In this document: positions 46,287-58,900 of the stretch, one piece after another | Layout of the letters: every line of letters starts with the position of its first letter | Numbering within the stretch: the first letter of the stretch is position 1 | DNA from: Lunularia cruciata | Lineage: Eukaryota; Streptophyta; Marchantiopsida; Lunulariales; Lunulariaceae | Reading direction: 5' to 3' | Assembly (NCBI GenBank): GCA_948567375.1 | Contig: OX419756.1 | Location: 66,814,552 to 66,878,551 of the forward strand | Length of the DNA: 64,000 nt | The notes under the pieces: generated by a model | The model's database searches: none | What the model saw: the letters and a program-made list of their open reading frames with translations, nothing else | What the model was told of the DNA's origin: nothing | Translations under genes and position numbers: made by a program

Positions 46287-49200
46287 TGTGACAACCCAGC
46301 AAATATCACTTTTGTGGTAATCAAGTAAGTAAAGTTTGTTCCCGTAGAGATACAAGTCAAAAATGTCCAAATACAAAGCAAAGTAACAATTTCAGTTCTT
46401 CTTGGTTGCATCTTTAATCTCTTAGGTAGAAACCACACCCAAAAGAGAGTAACAAGTACTAATTCGCAGTCTTGTCACAAATTAACACTCCTTTATCATA
46501 ACTCCATCAAATCTTTCCAAAAAATGTTGATTGTGATGATTCAGGCTCTCCCAAAAATGGCACTTGACTGCAAAACAACTTTGCCTTAGAATTGTGATCT
46601 ACCCCTCCACTGAAGGCACAACTTCCTTGATAGAAATTGCTTCACATCAACTTCACACTGCAATCACAAATGCGGAATACTACCAACACTACAATTCCTC
46701 TCAGATCTGTCAAGGCATTACTTTGATTGCACTTCACTCAGGATCAAATACAAAGAATGAAGATCAAGGCTACGGAATCCAACATCCAACAAGCACATTG
46801 ACTTGCATTGCGAATTTCTCCACACACTCATAAACACAAGCACAATGTTGATACTCGGAATCAAGCTCAAGCGACGAGCAGTGCTTCACAGCACATTGCT
46901 TTATCTATTCTCAAACATTATGAGCACTGAACCACATAAGACTGCAAATTGCCACCTTTAAATAGTGAAGCAAATGACATTTCTAACAACTATACCATTT
47001 CCTAACAACTAGTCTAACCTGCAGATCCAAAATCACAATGCAACTCTTCATATCTACCTCTTCAAATCTCAAAACTGTTTCTACTCCAATCCGATGTCAA
47101 CCTTGTCATCGGCTTTCAAACCTAATAATCTCTCTATAATTTCCCCATCCTCAGGTCTATCCAATTTTACTCCTAACTCTTCTATTTCTACAATTTCTTC
47201 ACTACAATCTACAATTGATGTCATGGGTAATCCATCTACTTCCTTATCTCTTGACCCACTCTTCTCTAAAGTTTTGGAGAATGACTCCAAAGACACTTGC
47301 ACTCCTACTTCTACAACTTTGGGTCTTCATACTTCTTCTACCTCATTACAAAGTTTAGCTAACTCAGTCCTAATAAGATCTAGTCTAAGACACACATTGT
47401 CTCCCACCTTCTAACATCTTCCTATCTACACGATCTCATAGATGAATTAAGAGATTTTTCAACTCCATATCCTTTGCCTTCCTCTTGCGCGTCTCTTGCA
47501 CTAGTAACTTCAGCTCATGCAACCTCACCTCTTTGAGTTTACATTCAACTTCTGTGCTCAACATGGCCTTGATTTCATTGACAAGGCCTTCTACCTCATT
47601 AGTTTCTTCCACAACCGTAAGCTTCTCCTTCTTCCTCTCTTCTTCCAATTCACTGCGATACATCTGGAGCTCATCTTCAAAGTCAGCCTTTAATGCCTCC
47701 TTCTCCCTCCGATTCACAGAGAGTTGCTCCTTTGCTACTCGCATGAACCCTTGCAACCGATCTTCTTCTCTACTACGCTCCATTAACTCTCATTGCCATG
47801 CCTGATCTTTCTCCGCTGCCCTCTTCTTGAGGCTCTCCAACTCTTACTCCATTACCACAGCAATTGCTTTGGAGTGTATCAACTCTACACGCACATCTGC
47901 AAGTTCTTCTTTCAACCCTGCAACCATCATGGTCATCTCCTTTGATTCCTCACGACTCTTTACTAATTCTTCCCTTGTCACCTCAAAGTGCTTACTCCAA
48001 AGAACCTCCTCAACCCAAAGTTCTTTGACCTCCATCTCCACCCTTGTCAGCTTACTTCGTAGCAATGAGGTTTCGGCACTCCAGGTCTTTACTACTGCCA
48101 ATTCATCCAGTACCTCGAGTTTGGCACTTACCATCTCCATCTTCTTTTGCTACAACATTGTCAACAGTGGACGCACGACTCTAGACAAATAGTCCACTCC
48201 TTTGCACCTTGCGTCATTGGCTTGGACTTCGGGTTCCGACCACTCTACATCTTGTACCTTGCTCCAAAGTCGAGCTCTTTGCACCTTCAAAGTTCCTTCT
48301 TCTGAACTTTCTTCCTCTTCCTGAGTAACTTTACTGGGCCCCACTGCAAATACATTCAGAGCATTCTTACCCTTGGCAATTTGGGGTTGTGCCATGACTT
48401 CCTCTCCCTTCTTCTTCTCACTTCCTCGTTCCAACATGGAAACTTTGGGACTCGGCTTTTTAGCCTCCTTCATTGGCTATTGCATTTGCTGAACCTCCGC
48501 TTTACCTTCGTTGTCGCTGCTCAATTCTTCACTTCATAGCGTGAACTCCTCTTCTTCTCTTGACATTCCTTCCTTTGATCTGGTTTCTCCTTCTGATTCT
48601 TCTTCTTCTTCTTTTGCCTGCATGGCTTCCTTTGTCTTCACTACAACTGTCATTGGGTTAAGCTTTGGAACTTTTTGGGGTTGTACTGTTGCAACATGAC
48701 TCTCAGGCTTGGCTCTCTTTCGTGCCCTTGGAAGGTCAATTGCTACAATCTTCTCCTTCCTACTCTCCTTGTAGTACGCATCCCCCTCTTGCATTCTCTT
48801 CATATAATATCGCTCATCTACATCGGCCTCCTTGCATAAATCTGGATGAAGTGCAAACACATTTGACTTTGTTCTTCCAAAGTCAGCAAGTTCAACCCAA
48901 AATAAAAGTGCGCTGCGAATGGCACAAATTAATGTGGTGGCATATCCATTCTCCATCTTGAAATCATCTGCCCCACTCTCTGATGCAGACATTTTGCCCA
49001 ATCTACTGCCTCTCCTGCAAACATTTGGTGAAAGAACACGGCTTGTTGCATAGTAACATAGGTGGTTTGCTCAAGTTTGAACATGGCCATCAGTGCGCTT
49101 ACTATTCCCCTCCGCTCAGGGTATCTATAACTGTCCACCTTATACCCATTCTTAGTGCGGGGTCGATTGAACGACTTCCTTACTTCGGTAGTCTCTTCTG

Positions 49201-50061
49201 AAGCATCATACTTCCGATAGAAGGTGGTACCTCCTACCTCTCCTACTTCTCTTCCCATCACTACTCTCCAATCCACCTCCATCCATCGAGCGGGATTCCC
49301 TCTCTTCCCCTCATGTTTTGGGCCATCTTTAGAATTGCTTGCTGCAATTTCTACCATGAAACCTGGAAAATTGAAGTTCCAGTTCTAGGCCAGGAACGTG
49401 ATACAAAGTCTTGTCAAGACTTCAATCCACGCTATTACTTCTAATCTACAAATTGCAAGCCCTCTCACTGCACTCTGCTTACTCACTTTTGGAGTCATCG
49501 TGTGCTTCCTCACTTTCCTCTTGTGGAAGATCATCCCCAAAATCCTAGCCCACTCCTCTTCCTATGAATTTGCAATTTGCATCACTTTGGGTTGACTTTG
49601 AATAGCACCTAGTAACAACAGGACATTGCTCTTCCTCCTTGTGCAACTTGTAATTTTATAGTCCTATGCCAATCAGTCACTCTTCAGTTGCTCTTCCTCT
49701 CAAATTTCTGATTTGGTGAAGTTGTTGCCTGTCATTATCAAGAAGTTCTTGATCCCGAGGTCATTACTTTTTTCCCACGTACTTTCTTGATTGTGCCGAC
49801 TCCAAAGACGTTTGTTATAGGTTCTTTGGATCCATTCATGCCGCCCGATACAAAGTCTCTCCATCTTCTTCTTTGTCTTTGTGTCTTTGGGTTCTTACTT
49901 CACGTCTTGACCCAAGGTCGACTTTGGGGTTTACTTCATCCTCCTCCCCCCCTGCCCTACTTCTTCTTATTTCTCCCAAGTTAGCACTCTTTAGGTTCTA
50001 ACCATCTACTTCTTCTTTAAATGCTAACAACCAAACAAAAACAAGAAATGTGGGTACTACT
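46287..50061 (-). repeat. LTR E: long-type solo LTR (3,775 bp)
   Basis: Plus-strand start TGTGACAACCC and end ATGTGGGTACTACT, the last base changed from A. Flanks ACTAT and ACCAC look like a decayed 5-bp duplication. It sits in the M2 methyltransferase 71 bp from LTR D and in opposite orientation. Confidence 0.88.
47081..49499 (-). pseudogene. LTR-encoded protein in E (divergent subtype)
   Basis: Starts MTPKVSKQSAVRGLAI (49499). The N-terminal domain is clear (FMVEIAASNSKDGPKHEGK; KNGYKVDSYRYPERRG; FFHQMFAGEAVDWAKCLH). It differs from A by TFYRKYD where A has TFLGKGE; LTR I shares this variant. Acidic linker, coiled coil (48140-47436) and tail ending KVDIGLE (47081) follow. Stops fall at several points. 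Function unknown. Confidence 0.7.
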
Positions 50062-50850
50062 ACCACCATAGGTGACCTATTAACCACTATCACCATTTTA
50101 GACTAGCACCCAACATCCAAAATGTCATCAACAATAAGGTGGTCTAGTTGCTGAATCCCATCATAAGCATGTTGTAGAACCTTTCTAATTAAGAAGTTTG
50201 TCCACCAAAGACAAAGATGATGAGCTTGTGATCCCACTATGGCTGTATCCATGGCAAGTCCCATCCAAGAATGGACCTTATGTATACTCACCACCACTTG
50301 TGTACAAGAATCATCCATCAAATGGATGTTCTCCAAAATGTAGGTTGGAGAAATAGGCTGATGAACCAAAAGATGTTGTAGTATATATAACATCTCACAA
50401 AATACACAAGAACAAGGATCCTATAGATCTTGACCTTGGCAAGCATAGGTATATCCTTGACATAGCCATCTAGAAATCACCAAGTTAATATGACCATGTC
50501 TCTCCAAATCCTATGCCGCCAACAACAAAATGTCTGTTGGTAGGGTCTTCTAGTAACCCTTGATTGTTGACATTGGTAATAACTCAAGATATTGATAGGC
50601 TAAGTGTGCCACATGATGTAGAGAGACTTGCCTAGCAATCTTATCTCTTTCCACATACAAGCACCTCAATACTCATATACCTACATGTAGTATTGCAACT
50701 ATTCTAGTGCTAATCCCACCAAAGAACTCCAATAGACATACTCCCTCTATTGGATACTAGCAAGCAATGAGTGTGGTAATTAAAGATGACAAGGTAATGG
50801 ACTCCAAAAGCCCATCCTCACATTGGTCTCATGGTGGTACAAAGGCTCCA
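50062..50850 (-). pseudogene. M2 methyltransferase, N-terminal part
   Basis: Motif I reads LLEFFGGIST (~50735), acidic VERDKIAR follows (~50660), and motif IV reads WLCQGYT (~50465), so the Pro of PCQ is lost. Motif VI reads ILENIHL (~50340), and VGSQAHHLCLWWTN occupies the motif VIII position. The order and spacing equal M1. Stops after HVGI and in the segment before motif IV; LTR E cuts the domain at 50061. Confidence 0.78.
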
Positions 50851-50899
50851 CTCCAAGCTTGTTGCACCAATTGATCCGCATGTTGTTGCAATGCCTTCT

Positions 50900-51716
50900 A
50901 AGAACTCCACAATAGAACATCCAAGGTTGATAGAACAATCTCACTTGTACTCCAAATCTGAGTGATCTCCTTTGGTACTAGAGTATCCTCTACATGGGAG
51001 TTCTCCTCCAATAAGTCATGAGGCCAAGTAATGGAACTATTGAAAGCTGATTTGATGCATGGTCCTTGATTGTAGTGAGCCAATACTACTACTATTAAAT
51101 CCCACTACTAGTTCCTTACCTTACTACCAACTTGGTCTATAAGAGGCTATCTCATCCCAATAGTCAATACTAAAACCTATGGGGTATAACATTGCTCCAC
51201 TAACTAGCACATCATATAACTTTGGTACTATCACAATGGCATGAGCTCTCACCACACAATTATCACTCTGATGACCGGGCTAAATTTGGACAAAGATCTC
51301 CACATGTGATGTCCTATGTAGAACCAAGCTTGAAAGATGTCAAGCTCTAGAATAGACACCTCCACATTGATCTTCCATAGCTCAAGACAAACAACTACAA
51401 CCTTCTCCAACATAAGAGGTTATGCACCAAAGTCTAATAAGACCCTCTATGGTGTATAGACCTTCCCTAAAGGTCCTACTAAATGGAAAATCTCCCTTTG
51501 GTTATCCAATAAGACAACTCCAAGTGTGAACCAAGCTCCTCCAAAGGCAAGTCTAACTAGTAATTCCTCCAATCTAACTACTATTGCTTGCCATAAACCA
51601 TTGATCATTGAGCGGATCCTATGCTCCTCAACCAAGTCAGCTCCACTTTCAACCACATCTTCTCTAAAAACAAGAACTATATCATCCCTACTCTCACAAA
51701 GTATGCATCCAACCAA
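50900..51716 (-). pseudogene. M2 aspartic protease region
   Basis: Aligns with M1 36335-35463, with the site RVLLDFG (~51435) again carrying Phe. Decayed: the open part is 51716-51447, then stops. GGAMLYP-like and the WPHDLLEEN block (~51020) are still visible. Confidence 0.6.
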
Positions 51717-51949
51717 AACATTGGAGTTGTTTTGGTTGGTGAGAACATGTCATTGGTGAGAACAAAAGGAAGCACATAATCAATTGAGCCACTTCCAACA
51801 TCATGTTGGACTCAATCTATATAGTAGTAGGTGGCAAATTAGCATCTAAGCCATCATACACTCTATCACCATCTACCACACATACACTAGGATGTCTAAG
51901 AACCATGGATGTTACCTATAGTGCCTCAGAGTGTGTGAAAGATTTGGAG

Positions 51950-52775
51950 AAGTCTTACTTGTCTACCAACCTCTCCTCTTTATGGGTCCAATTCCATTGA
52001 TGCTCTTCTAGGCTTTGGAGCATGTATTGCACTCCTAGTCATTGTTGTAGATGCATCCACCTATGCTACTTTGCACATAAAGTCTAAGATGTCTCTATCA
52101 TTAGAATAAGAGGTAGAAACCTCAACATCTAAAATTTTATCTCCTCTAAGCTATGGCCATGCTAGCCAATTTTTGCTCAAATTGCTCAATCCAATTAGTT
52201 ATGGTTGTATCAAAAGCAAGGGCAGGTATTGTCTCCTACCAGGTGTGGGTCCTCTACCATCTCGTCCTCTATGGCTTGGAGCTCCTCTACCACCGACCAA
52301 GCCATAACTTTAGGTGAAGGTCAAAGCATCAATCGCTAATGTGACCAAATCTATGACAATGGTCATACTATCTCTATGCTAGTTATGATGCACCAAAGGT
52401 ATCTTGTCCATTGTCCTAAGTGCACTCTTTCTTGTGCTAAGGTCCAACAAAAGTCCAGCAAGGAACACCACTACTTTAGTTGCTACTGACCTAAAAATGA
52501 AGGTAAGAGTCTAGTTGCACTAGGCCTCCACTTGCTCCATAAGATCTGTCCACTTTACCCTCAAAAGCCAACACAATGTCTCTATTGCATACTAGAAGAA
52601 GTAAAAGCTATAGGTAAGGGCTCCCTACCAAATCTAGATATCACTACTCTCTCTTACACCATGTTGAGCTCAATGCTCTCAGCCAAAAAAAAGACCACCA
52701 TCAAAGTAGGTGAGGTAGCCTATAACAACATAGCAAGACTTACTCTATGTTGCAACTCCTTGTCCAAGATCCCAT
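51950..52775 (-). pseudogene. gag: M2 Gag, C-terminal part
   Basis: Collinear with M1 Gag (37400-36600), including the remnant of a zinc knuckle (DHCHRFGHISD, ~52370). Ends at CCAAGATCCCAT (52775), where a composite insertion begins; the N-terminal part resumes at 61498. Confidence 0.6.
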
Positions 52776-54395
52776 TGTGGTGCCCACATTTTTTGTCTTT
52801 TTCAAAATAAAGAAGAAGAAGTGTATAGAGAAGTTGGATTGTGCTTGTATGGCCAAAGAAGGCAAAGAAAAGAGTCTTTGGGATGAAACCCAAAGTAAAC
52901 TTTGGGTCATAAGGCAAAGTAATCAAAAATGCCCTATCAGCATACAACCCAAAGTAAGGAATCTTTGTATTGGGGGGAGCTCAACCCGAGGCGAAGACAG
53001 TCTAACAACCTTTTGTTGGGGCGAGAAATTCAAGAAGGGACCGTTCAAAACCGGCGGCCCATATGCGTGAAGTACGATTGACAGTGACAGGCGCATGCAA
53101 GAGGTGTGATTTCTTGGTAGAAACTCAAATTGAAGAGAGACAAAGAAAGCGTGACTCTATAAAAATCATACTCACGACAAAGCAATGTCGAGCAATTTTC
53201 CTTCGCCGTTGAGAAGTTGTCCTACAGGTGATTGTGGGAAGGGAAATAGAGTTGAAGATGTGCTAGTGTGTAGAGGAGAAGTCCAGAGAGTGAAACCAAG
53301 AGACATTGAGAAAGCATGAGAGATGGGAGGAGGAAAGAAGAACTCCAAATTTGCATTGAGGAATCATGCGATTCGGAGACTAGACATGATTGCAAGAATC
53401 AAAGTCTTGAGCCGACTTTGGATTACGTCCTTGGCATGGAACTGGAATGTCAGTTTTCCAAGCTTCATGACCGAGATAATCAAGAGCAAGTGTCTCAATG
53501 GCCCCAAGGAAGAGAGGAAGAGAGGAAGAGAGGAAATCCGGCTTGCTGGACAGAGTCGGATTAGAGATTAGTGCTTGGAAGAGAAGCAAGCACAGAGCAG
53601 GGTGCCACATTCTTGGGTAAGGGAGAAGTAGCAGAAGAGACTCAAGAAGTGAGAGATGCTTTCTCTTTGAAGAGAACAAAGAGTGGGTATAAGGTTGAGA
53701 GTTACAAGGATCTAGTGAAGAGAGGGATCGTGAGTGCTCTCATGGCAATCCTGAAGCCGGAGAGAAAGACTTATGTGATGAAACACCAAGTGGTGTTCTT
53801 CCATAAGCTGTTTGCAGGAGAACCAATCAACTAGGCAAGGTGCTTCCATGGAAGAACAAGACAAATGGTGTGGAATTTGCGGGATAAGTCGCCTCCACAT
53901 TACATTGTGCCATTTGCAGCACACTTTTACCTCAGGTTGAATTTGCTCAACTTGGCGGAGCAAAATCGAATGGTGTCTCACTTCCATCCCAACTTGAGAA
54001 GAGAAGTTGATGTGGAAGAGCAGCAGTACATTCTTCAAATCCGGAGCATGGATGAGTACTACGCAAAGACGGGGAAGAGCGTAGAGATAGAAGCGAGCAC
54101 TCCAAAGTCAAAGAAGCGGAGTCGGCAAGGAGAGGCCAAAGACAAGACAAGACCTCAAAAGACTAGGAGAGGAAACCCAAGGAGAGGCATGGTGATTGCA
54201 TCAAAAGACAAAGACTCGGAACGTGAGGAAGAACAGGAGCTTAAGCTGCAAAGTGGAGATACGAGTAGCAACAATGATGAAGGTGGAGAGATGACGTCGG
54301 TACCAGCCGCTACGGTAGAAGAAGAAGAAGTTGGGTGGAGCTCAAGCCAGAAGATAATGGGAAGTTGGAGGACAAGATACCTGGAAGATGATAAT
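52776..54395 (+). repeat. LTR J: long-type LTR, right end lost
   Basis: Starts TGTGGTGCCCACATTTTTTG after CCCAT. Follows LTR A closely through the first half of the LTR gene, then stops matching near 54395 in the acidic linker/coiled-coil border. Confidence 0.82.
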
Positions 54396-54413
54396 GAGAA
54401 CTCCAATACATGA
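53323..54413 (+). pseudogene. LTR-encoded protein in J, truncated
   Basis: Start MGGGKKNSKF (53323). The full N-terminal domain is present (FLGKGEVAEETQEVRDAF; KSGYKVESYKDL; FFHKLFAGEPIN; SPPHYIVPFAAHFYLR), with a stop in WTESD*RL and another after EPIN. The linker contains RRGMVIASKDKDSERE without the stop seen in A. A possible earlier start MSSNFPS (53185) is cut off by a stop before MGGG, which supports MGGG as the real start. Confidence 0.72.
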
Positions 54414-54860
54414 ACTAGGTGTAGCAGTTGACACTTCCTACAAGGAGATTGAAGAGTTGCAGGTAGTTGAGTTTGCATTGGAAGCACATGTCTCAACTTT
54501 GAAGAAGAAAAAGAGCATGGAAAGGAGATTCTAGACTGCTCTCAAAGGAGAGCTGGCTTCTTCTGACTCAAAATTAATGGGCTTATTATAAAGAAGGTCC
54601 AATATAGGAAGGACCTTCTATACTTTAAGGAGAAGAGGAAGGAGGAGCAAGCTAAGATTGAAGCACAATAAAAATCTCAAAATGACCTCATTATACAAAA
54701 TTTGAAGTTGGAGCAGAGAGTAAATCACCTACTCTGATTTATTACCCATAAAAAATCGGAAGGTGCAACCAAGGCTGAGGTTTCTGAAGCAAAAAATGAC
54801 AAGGAGAATCCAAAGGAAGACGGCTTGGATGGATTAACAAGAGGAAGATCCAAGAAGGAT
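54414..54860 (+). pseudogene. Unknown coiled-coil coding remnant
   Basis: Frame with Lys/Glu/Leu-rich text (KEIEELQVVEFALEAHVSTL, TLKKKKSMERRF) and stops, followed by EGATKAEVSEAKNDKENPKE and LTRGRSKKDG up to LTR H. It may continue beyond LTR H as the open frame 55559-55772 (IPMGNLTGIFSPMLTSSRLN). Family not recognised. Confidence 0.4.
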
Positions 54861-54864
54861 GGCC

Positions 54865-55554
54865 TGTGAGCCGGCCTGTCTCTTACTCAGGATGAACCTT
54901 TGATGGCTATTATGGTAGTGTACCATGGACTAAGAAGGCAAGGAACCCGAACTCCATCATACTCCTCCAAGGCTAACACTCCAAGACTCAAGACATTGCT
55001 CACTAGAGAACTCAATGAGAGAAAGATAGTTGCAAATGAAAGGATGATAAGTACATCCTCACCCCTTGTTTATATACTTGTGAAATAGTTACATACCAAA
55101 GTTACTAATTACCGTAGTAACTCAAGTTACTAGACTAAAGTCAAGTAAAGTCAAAAGTAGAAAGGAATATCCATTCACATGGGCATATTCCCCTAAGCAT
55201 ATGGTCTTATCTTGACCCAACCACTAAGTCAAGGATTCCTTCACATGGGCTATCCTTGGACTAAAGAAGAATCCAAAACAAAAAGGCTTGCGGGCCCAAG
55301 AGTTCTCAACTCTTTCCTCAAAGCCAAACACCTAGGAATAATACCAAGTCAACACACTAAAATCCAAAATAGTGGTGCTCATCTTTTCTACTTCCTCTAA
55401 GGTAAGGTCCCCTCTATCTTAGCTATGAATAACTTTAGCTAACCATGACTAATATAGAACCATCCTTTATCTCTATATAAATAATATCTCTTAAGTACTT
55501 GTAATACCAAGCTAAATATCACAATACCACACACATGCACAAATGGGTGTTACA
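54865..55554 (-). repeat. Solo LTR of family H (690 bp), GGCC on both flanks
   Basis: TGTGAGCCGG...GGTGTTACA, flanked by GGCC (54861-54864, 55555-55558). Two further copies at 28516 and 60694. No coding content. Confidence 0.85.
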
Positions 55555-55558
55555 GGCC

Positions 55559-55927
55559 TGAAGATGATGAGGTGGGCTCCTCAAGTGGGATACCTATGGG
55601 TAATCTTACAGGGATTTTCTCCCCCATGTTGACTTCTTCAAGGCTTAATACTTTGCTAAATTATGCCAAAAGTCAAAAGGGGCTTAATCCTAACATTCCT
55701 AGTAGAGCAGATCCAAAATCATCCAAAGAAGAGACAAAGCAGACAAAGAGCAGTCCTATAAATAAGGAGTAAAAGAAAGGAAGTTTGTGATACAAGAGAC
55801 AATCACAACTATAGGCACTATCCACCCTAGGTCCAAAGCACCACAAAATTCAACACACCCACTCCTCCTTAGGTCTTGGAGCACCATGGAAGTCAACACA
55901 CTAACTTAGGGAGAGTAAATGATCAAT
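55559..55927 (+). pseudogene. Unknown frame and spacer between LTR H and LTR K
   Basis: An open stretch to a stop at 55772 (GSSSGIPMGNLTGIFSP ... SSPINKE), probably the end of the protein begun before LTR H. Then ~150 bp of non-coding sequence up to LTR K. Confidence 0.35.
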
Positions 55928-55932
55928 AAGTA

Positions 55933-58900
55933 TGTGATACCCACATTTTTTTTTCTTATTTTTGAAGAAAAAGTGTATAGAAGAAGTCATATTGCACATT
56001 TATGGCATTAGAAGGCAAAGAAAGGTATCCTTGGGTTGTAACCCGAGGTTAAGTGACTTCATGTCAAAAGGCAAGGTACTTCGAATTGCCTTGTCAGCAT
56101 ACAACCCAAAGTAAGGAGACTTTGTCTTGGGGATGCTCAAACCAAGGCAAGGATAGTGTAACAACTTTCCTTTGGAGTTGGACATTCAAGAAGGTACCGC
56201 AGACATATAATGACTATCATACAAGTGGAGGAAAATTGATAGTGACAAGAGCATGCAAGAGGTGTGATTTTTTGGTAGAAACTCAAAGTGAAGAAAGATG
56301 GAGAAGGCGTGCCACTATAAGACTCGGGATAGAGACAAAGGGATGATAAGTAATTTTCCATTGCCATCAAGAAGTTGTCTTGAGGGAGATCATGGAAAGA
56401 GAAGTATAGTAAAAGACGTGCTGGTGTGTCAAGAGGAAGTCAGGAGAGTTAGTACAAAAATAAATCGGAAGAGTAGCTACCAACCTAGAGTAGAGGAGAG
56501 TAAGATGGGAAGTGGGAAGAAGAACTCTGAATTTGTAGTGAGAAATCATGCAATTCAGAGATTAGATGTGATCGCAAGGATTGAAGTCTTGAGTAGGCTT
56601 TGGATCGCATTCTTGGCATGGAACTGGAACATTAGCTTTCCAGGTTTCATGATGGAGATCATTGAGAGTAGATGTCTCGATGGCCCCGAGGAAGAAGGGA
56701 AGAGAGGAAATCCGGCTTGATGGACAGAGTCAGATTGGAGATTGGTACTCAAAAGAGAGGCAAGCTTGGAGCACAGAGCCACATTCTTGGGGAAGGGAGA
56801 AGTAGCTAAAGAAACCCAAGAAGTAAGAGATGCCTTCTCTTCAAAGTGCATGAAGAATGGTTACAAAGTGGAGAGTTATAAAGATCTTGTGAGGAGAGGC
56901 ATTGTAAGTGCAATGATGGCTACCTTGAAGCCGGAGCAAACCACTTATGTGATGAAACGTCAAGCGGTATTCTTCCACAAGATGTTTGCAAGAGAGCCAA
57001 TCAATTGGGCAAAGTGTTTCCATCAGCATGCAAGACAAGTTGCCTCCATACTACCTTGTGCCATTTGCAGCCCATTTCTATTTGGGAATGAACTTGCAAA
57101 ATGTGGTGGAGAGACACAAGATGGTGTTGCACTTCCACCTCAATTTGAAAAGAGATGTTGATGCGGAGGAGCAGCAGTACATCTTGCAAATAAGGAGCAG
57201 CAATGAGTACTATGCACAGACGGGGCAGCGTGTGCAGTTGAAGGTGAACACTCTAAAGTCAAAGAAGAGGAGTCGACAAGGAGAAGAAGAAGAAGTAGCG
57301 GTGGCAAGACCTTGGAAGACCAAAAAGGTGAACCTGAGGAAAGACTTGGTGGTAATCACATTTTTGGGTGAAGAGTCAAAAGGGGATGCGGAGTGCAAGA
57401 CACAAGACTTGGAGAAGGAGGAAGAACCCAAATTCACATTGCAGAGTGGTGACATGAGCAGCAAAAGTGAAGATGGAGTGGAGATGCATTTGGTACCCAA
57501 GGAGGAAGAAGTAAAGATGGAGATGGAAGAAGAAGGTAGCTCGAGACCCAAAGACAAAGTTCCAGAGCCAGAGGAGAAGAAGGTGACTATTCAGAGAGGA
57601 GTCCATTCCAGAAGGAAAGTGAAGTAAGAGAAGTGGAGAGTGGAAGTTTGGGGAGCAAAGAATCCATTCCCATAAGGCAATTGTAGCTAAGAAGACAAGT
57701 ATCAAATGAAGAAGAGGCAAAGAAGGAGAAAAGTCTACAAGTCAAGGTAAACCCAAGTGAAGGAGTAAAGTATTTGTGTGTGCCCGTTGTTAGTAAAGTT
57801 GGAGCACAAGAAGAAGGAAATGGAGTCAAAGTGTCTAGAGGTGAAGATTGTGTTGTAGGTGTTAGCAAGATTAGAGGAAGAGAACTTGGAGTTGAAGAAG
57901 AGTGTAATCCAAGGTAAGGAGGAAAGAGAAGTACTACGAGTAGATGCAATAGTACAAAATCAGATAATTGAAAACTTAAAGAAGGAAGTGGGGAGTAGAG
58001 AGAGAGAAAAATAGAGCAAAATGACATATCAAGAGAAAGACAGATAGCAGAACATGAGATCTTGAAACAATAGTTTGCTGATTTGCGATTAGAGATTATT
58101 CATGCTATGGCAAGAGTAGCAGAGAAGGAGCAAGAGCTTGATAGGATGATGGAGAGTGTAGAGGAGAAGAAGCAACTCTAGAAAAGGGAGTTGACAATGA
58201 GATATAGAGAGGAAGAAAGACTGAGAGAGTTACTTCATAGTCTGGAGGAGAAGATTGTTCAAAAGGAGAAGGAGAAGGAGACAATGAAAGCCAAGTTTGA
58301 GGTAGAATTGGCAATGTATTGAGAAGATTGGCTTGCAGATCGAGAACAAGAGAGAAAAATGAGACTTGAGCCATTAAGGGAGATTGTAACAAAGATGAAT
58401 GCGGTGCTGAGTATAGAAGCCAATGTGCAAATTGAAGAAACAAGATTGCATGAGTTGAAGTTGCTGGAGCAAGAGACAAGGAGGAGAAATGCAAAGGATA
58501 AGGACTTGAATGCCTTGCTGATTAGTCTCAAAACTTGTGTAGATATGAAGATATCAGAAGTGGAAGATAATTTCACATTTAGATTAGATTTAGTGAAGGT
58601 GGAGATAGATAAACTTCAGAAGGATGTTAGAGCAAAGCCAAAAGTAGATGACATAAGAGTATAGATATCTTTGGAGTTACCAATGGAGATATTAGAGAAG
58701 AGTGGGTTAGGAGATAGAGATTTAGAGAGAATACCTGTAATGGGAATTGTAGATCAAGAAGGAGAAAAGTTAGAATTTGTAGAAGATTTTGTAGTTGTGA
58801 AACCCGAGGATAGAGTAGTATGTGAGATTACTTTGGGATCAGGATTGGAAGCCAAGGAAGAGGAAGACATTGGATTGGAGTAGTAAAATTTTGAGGTTTG

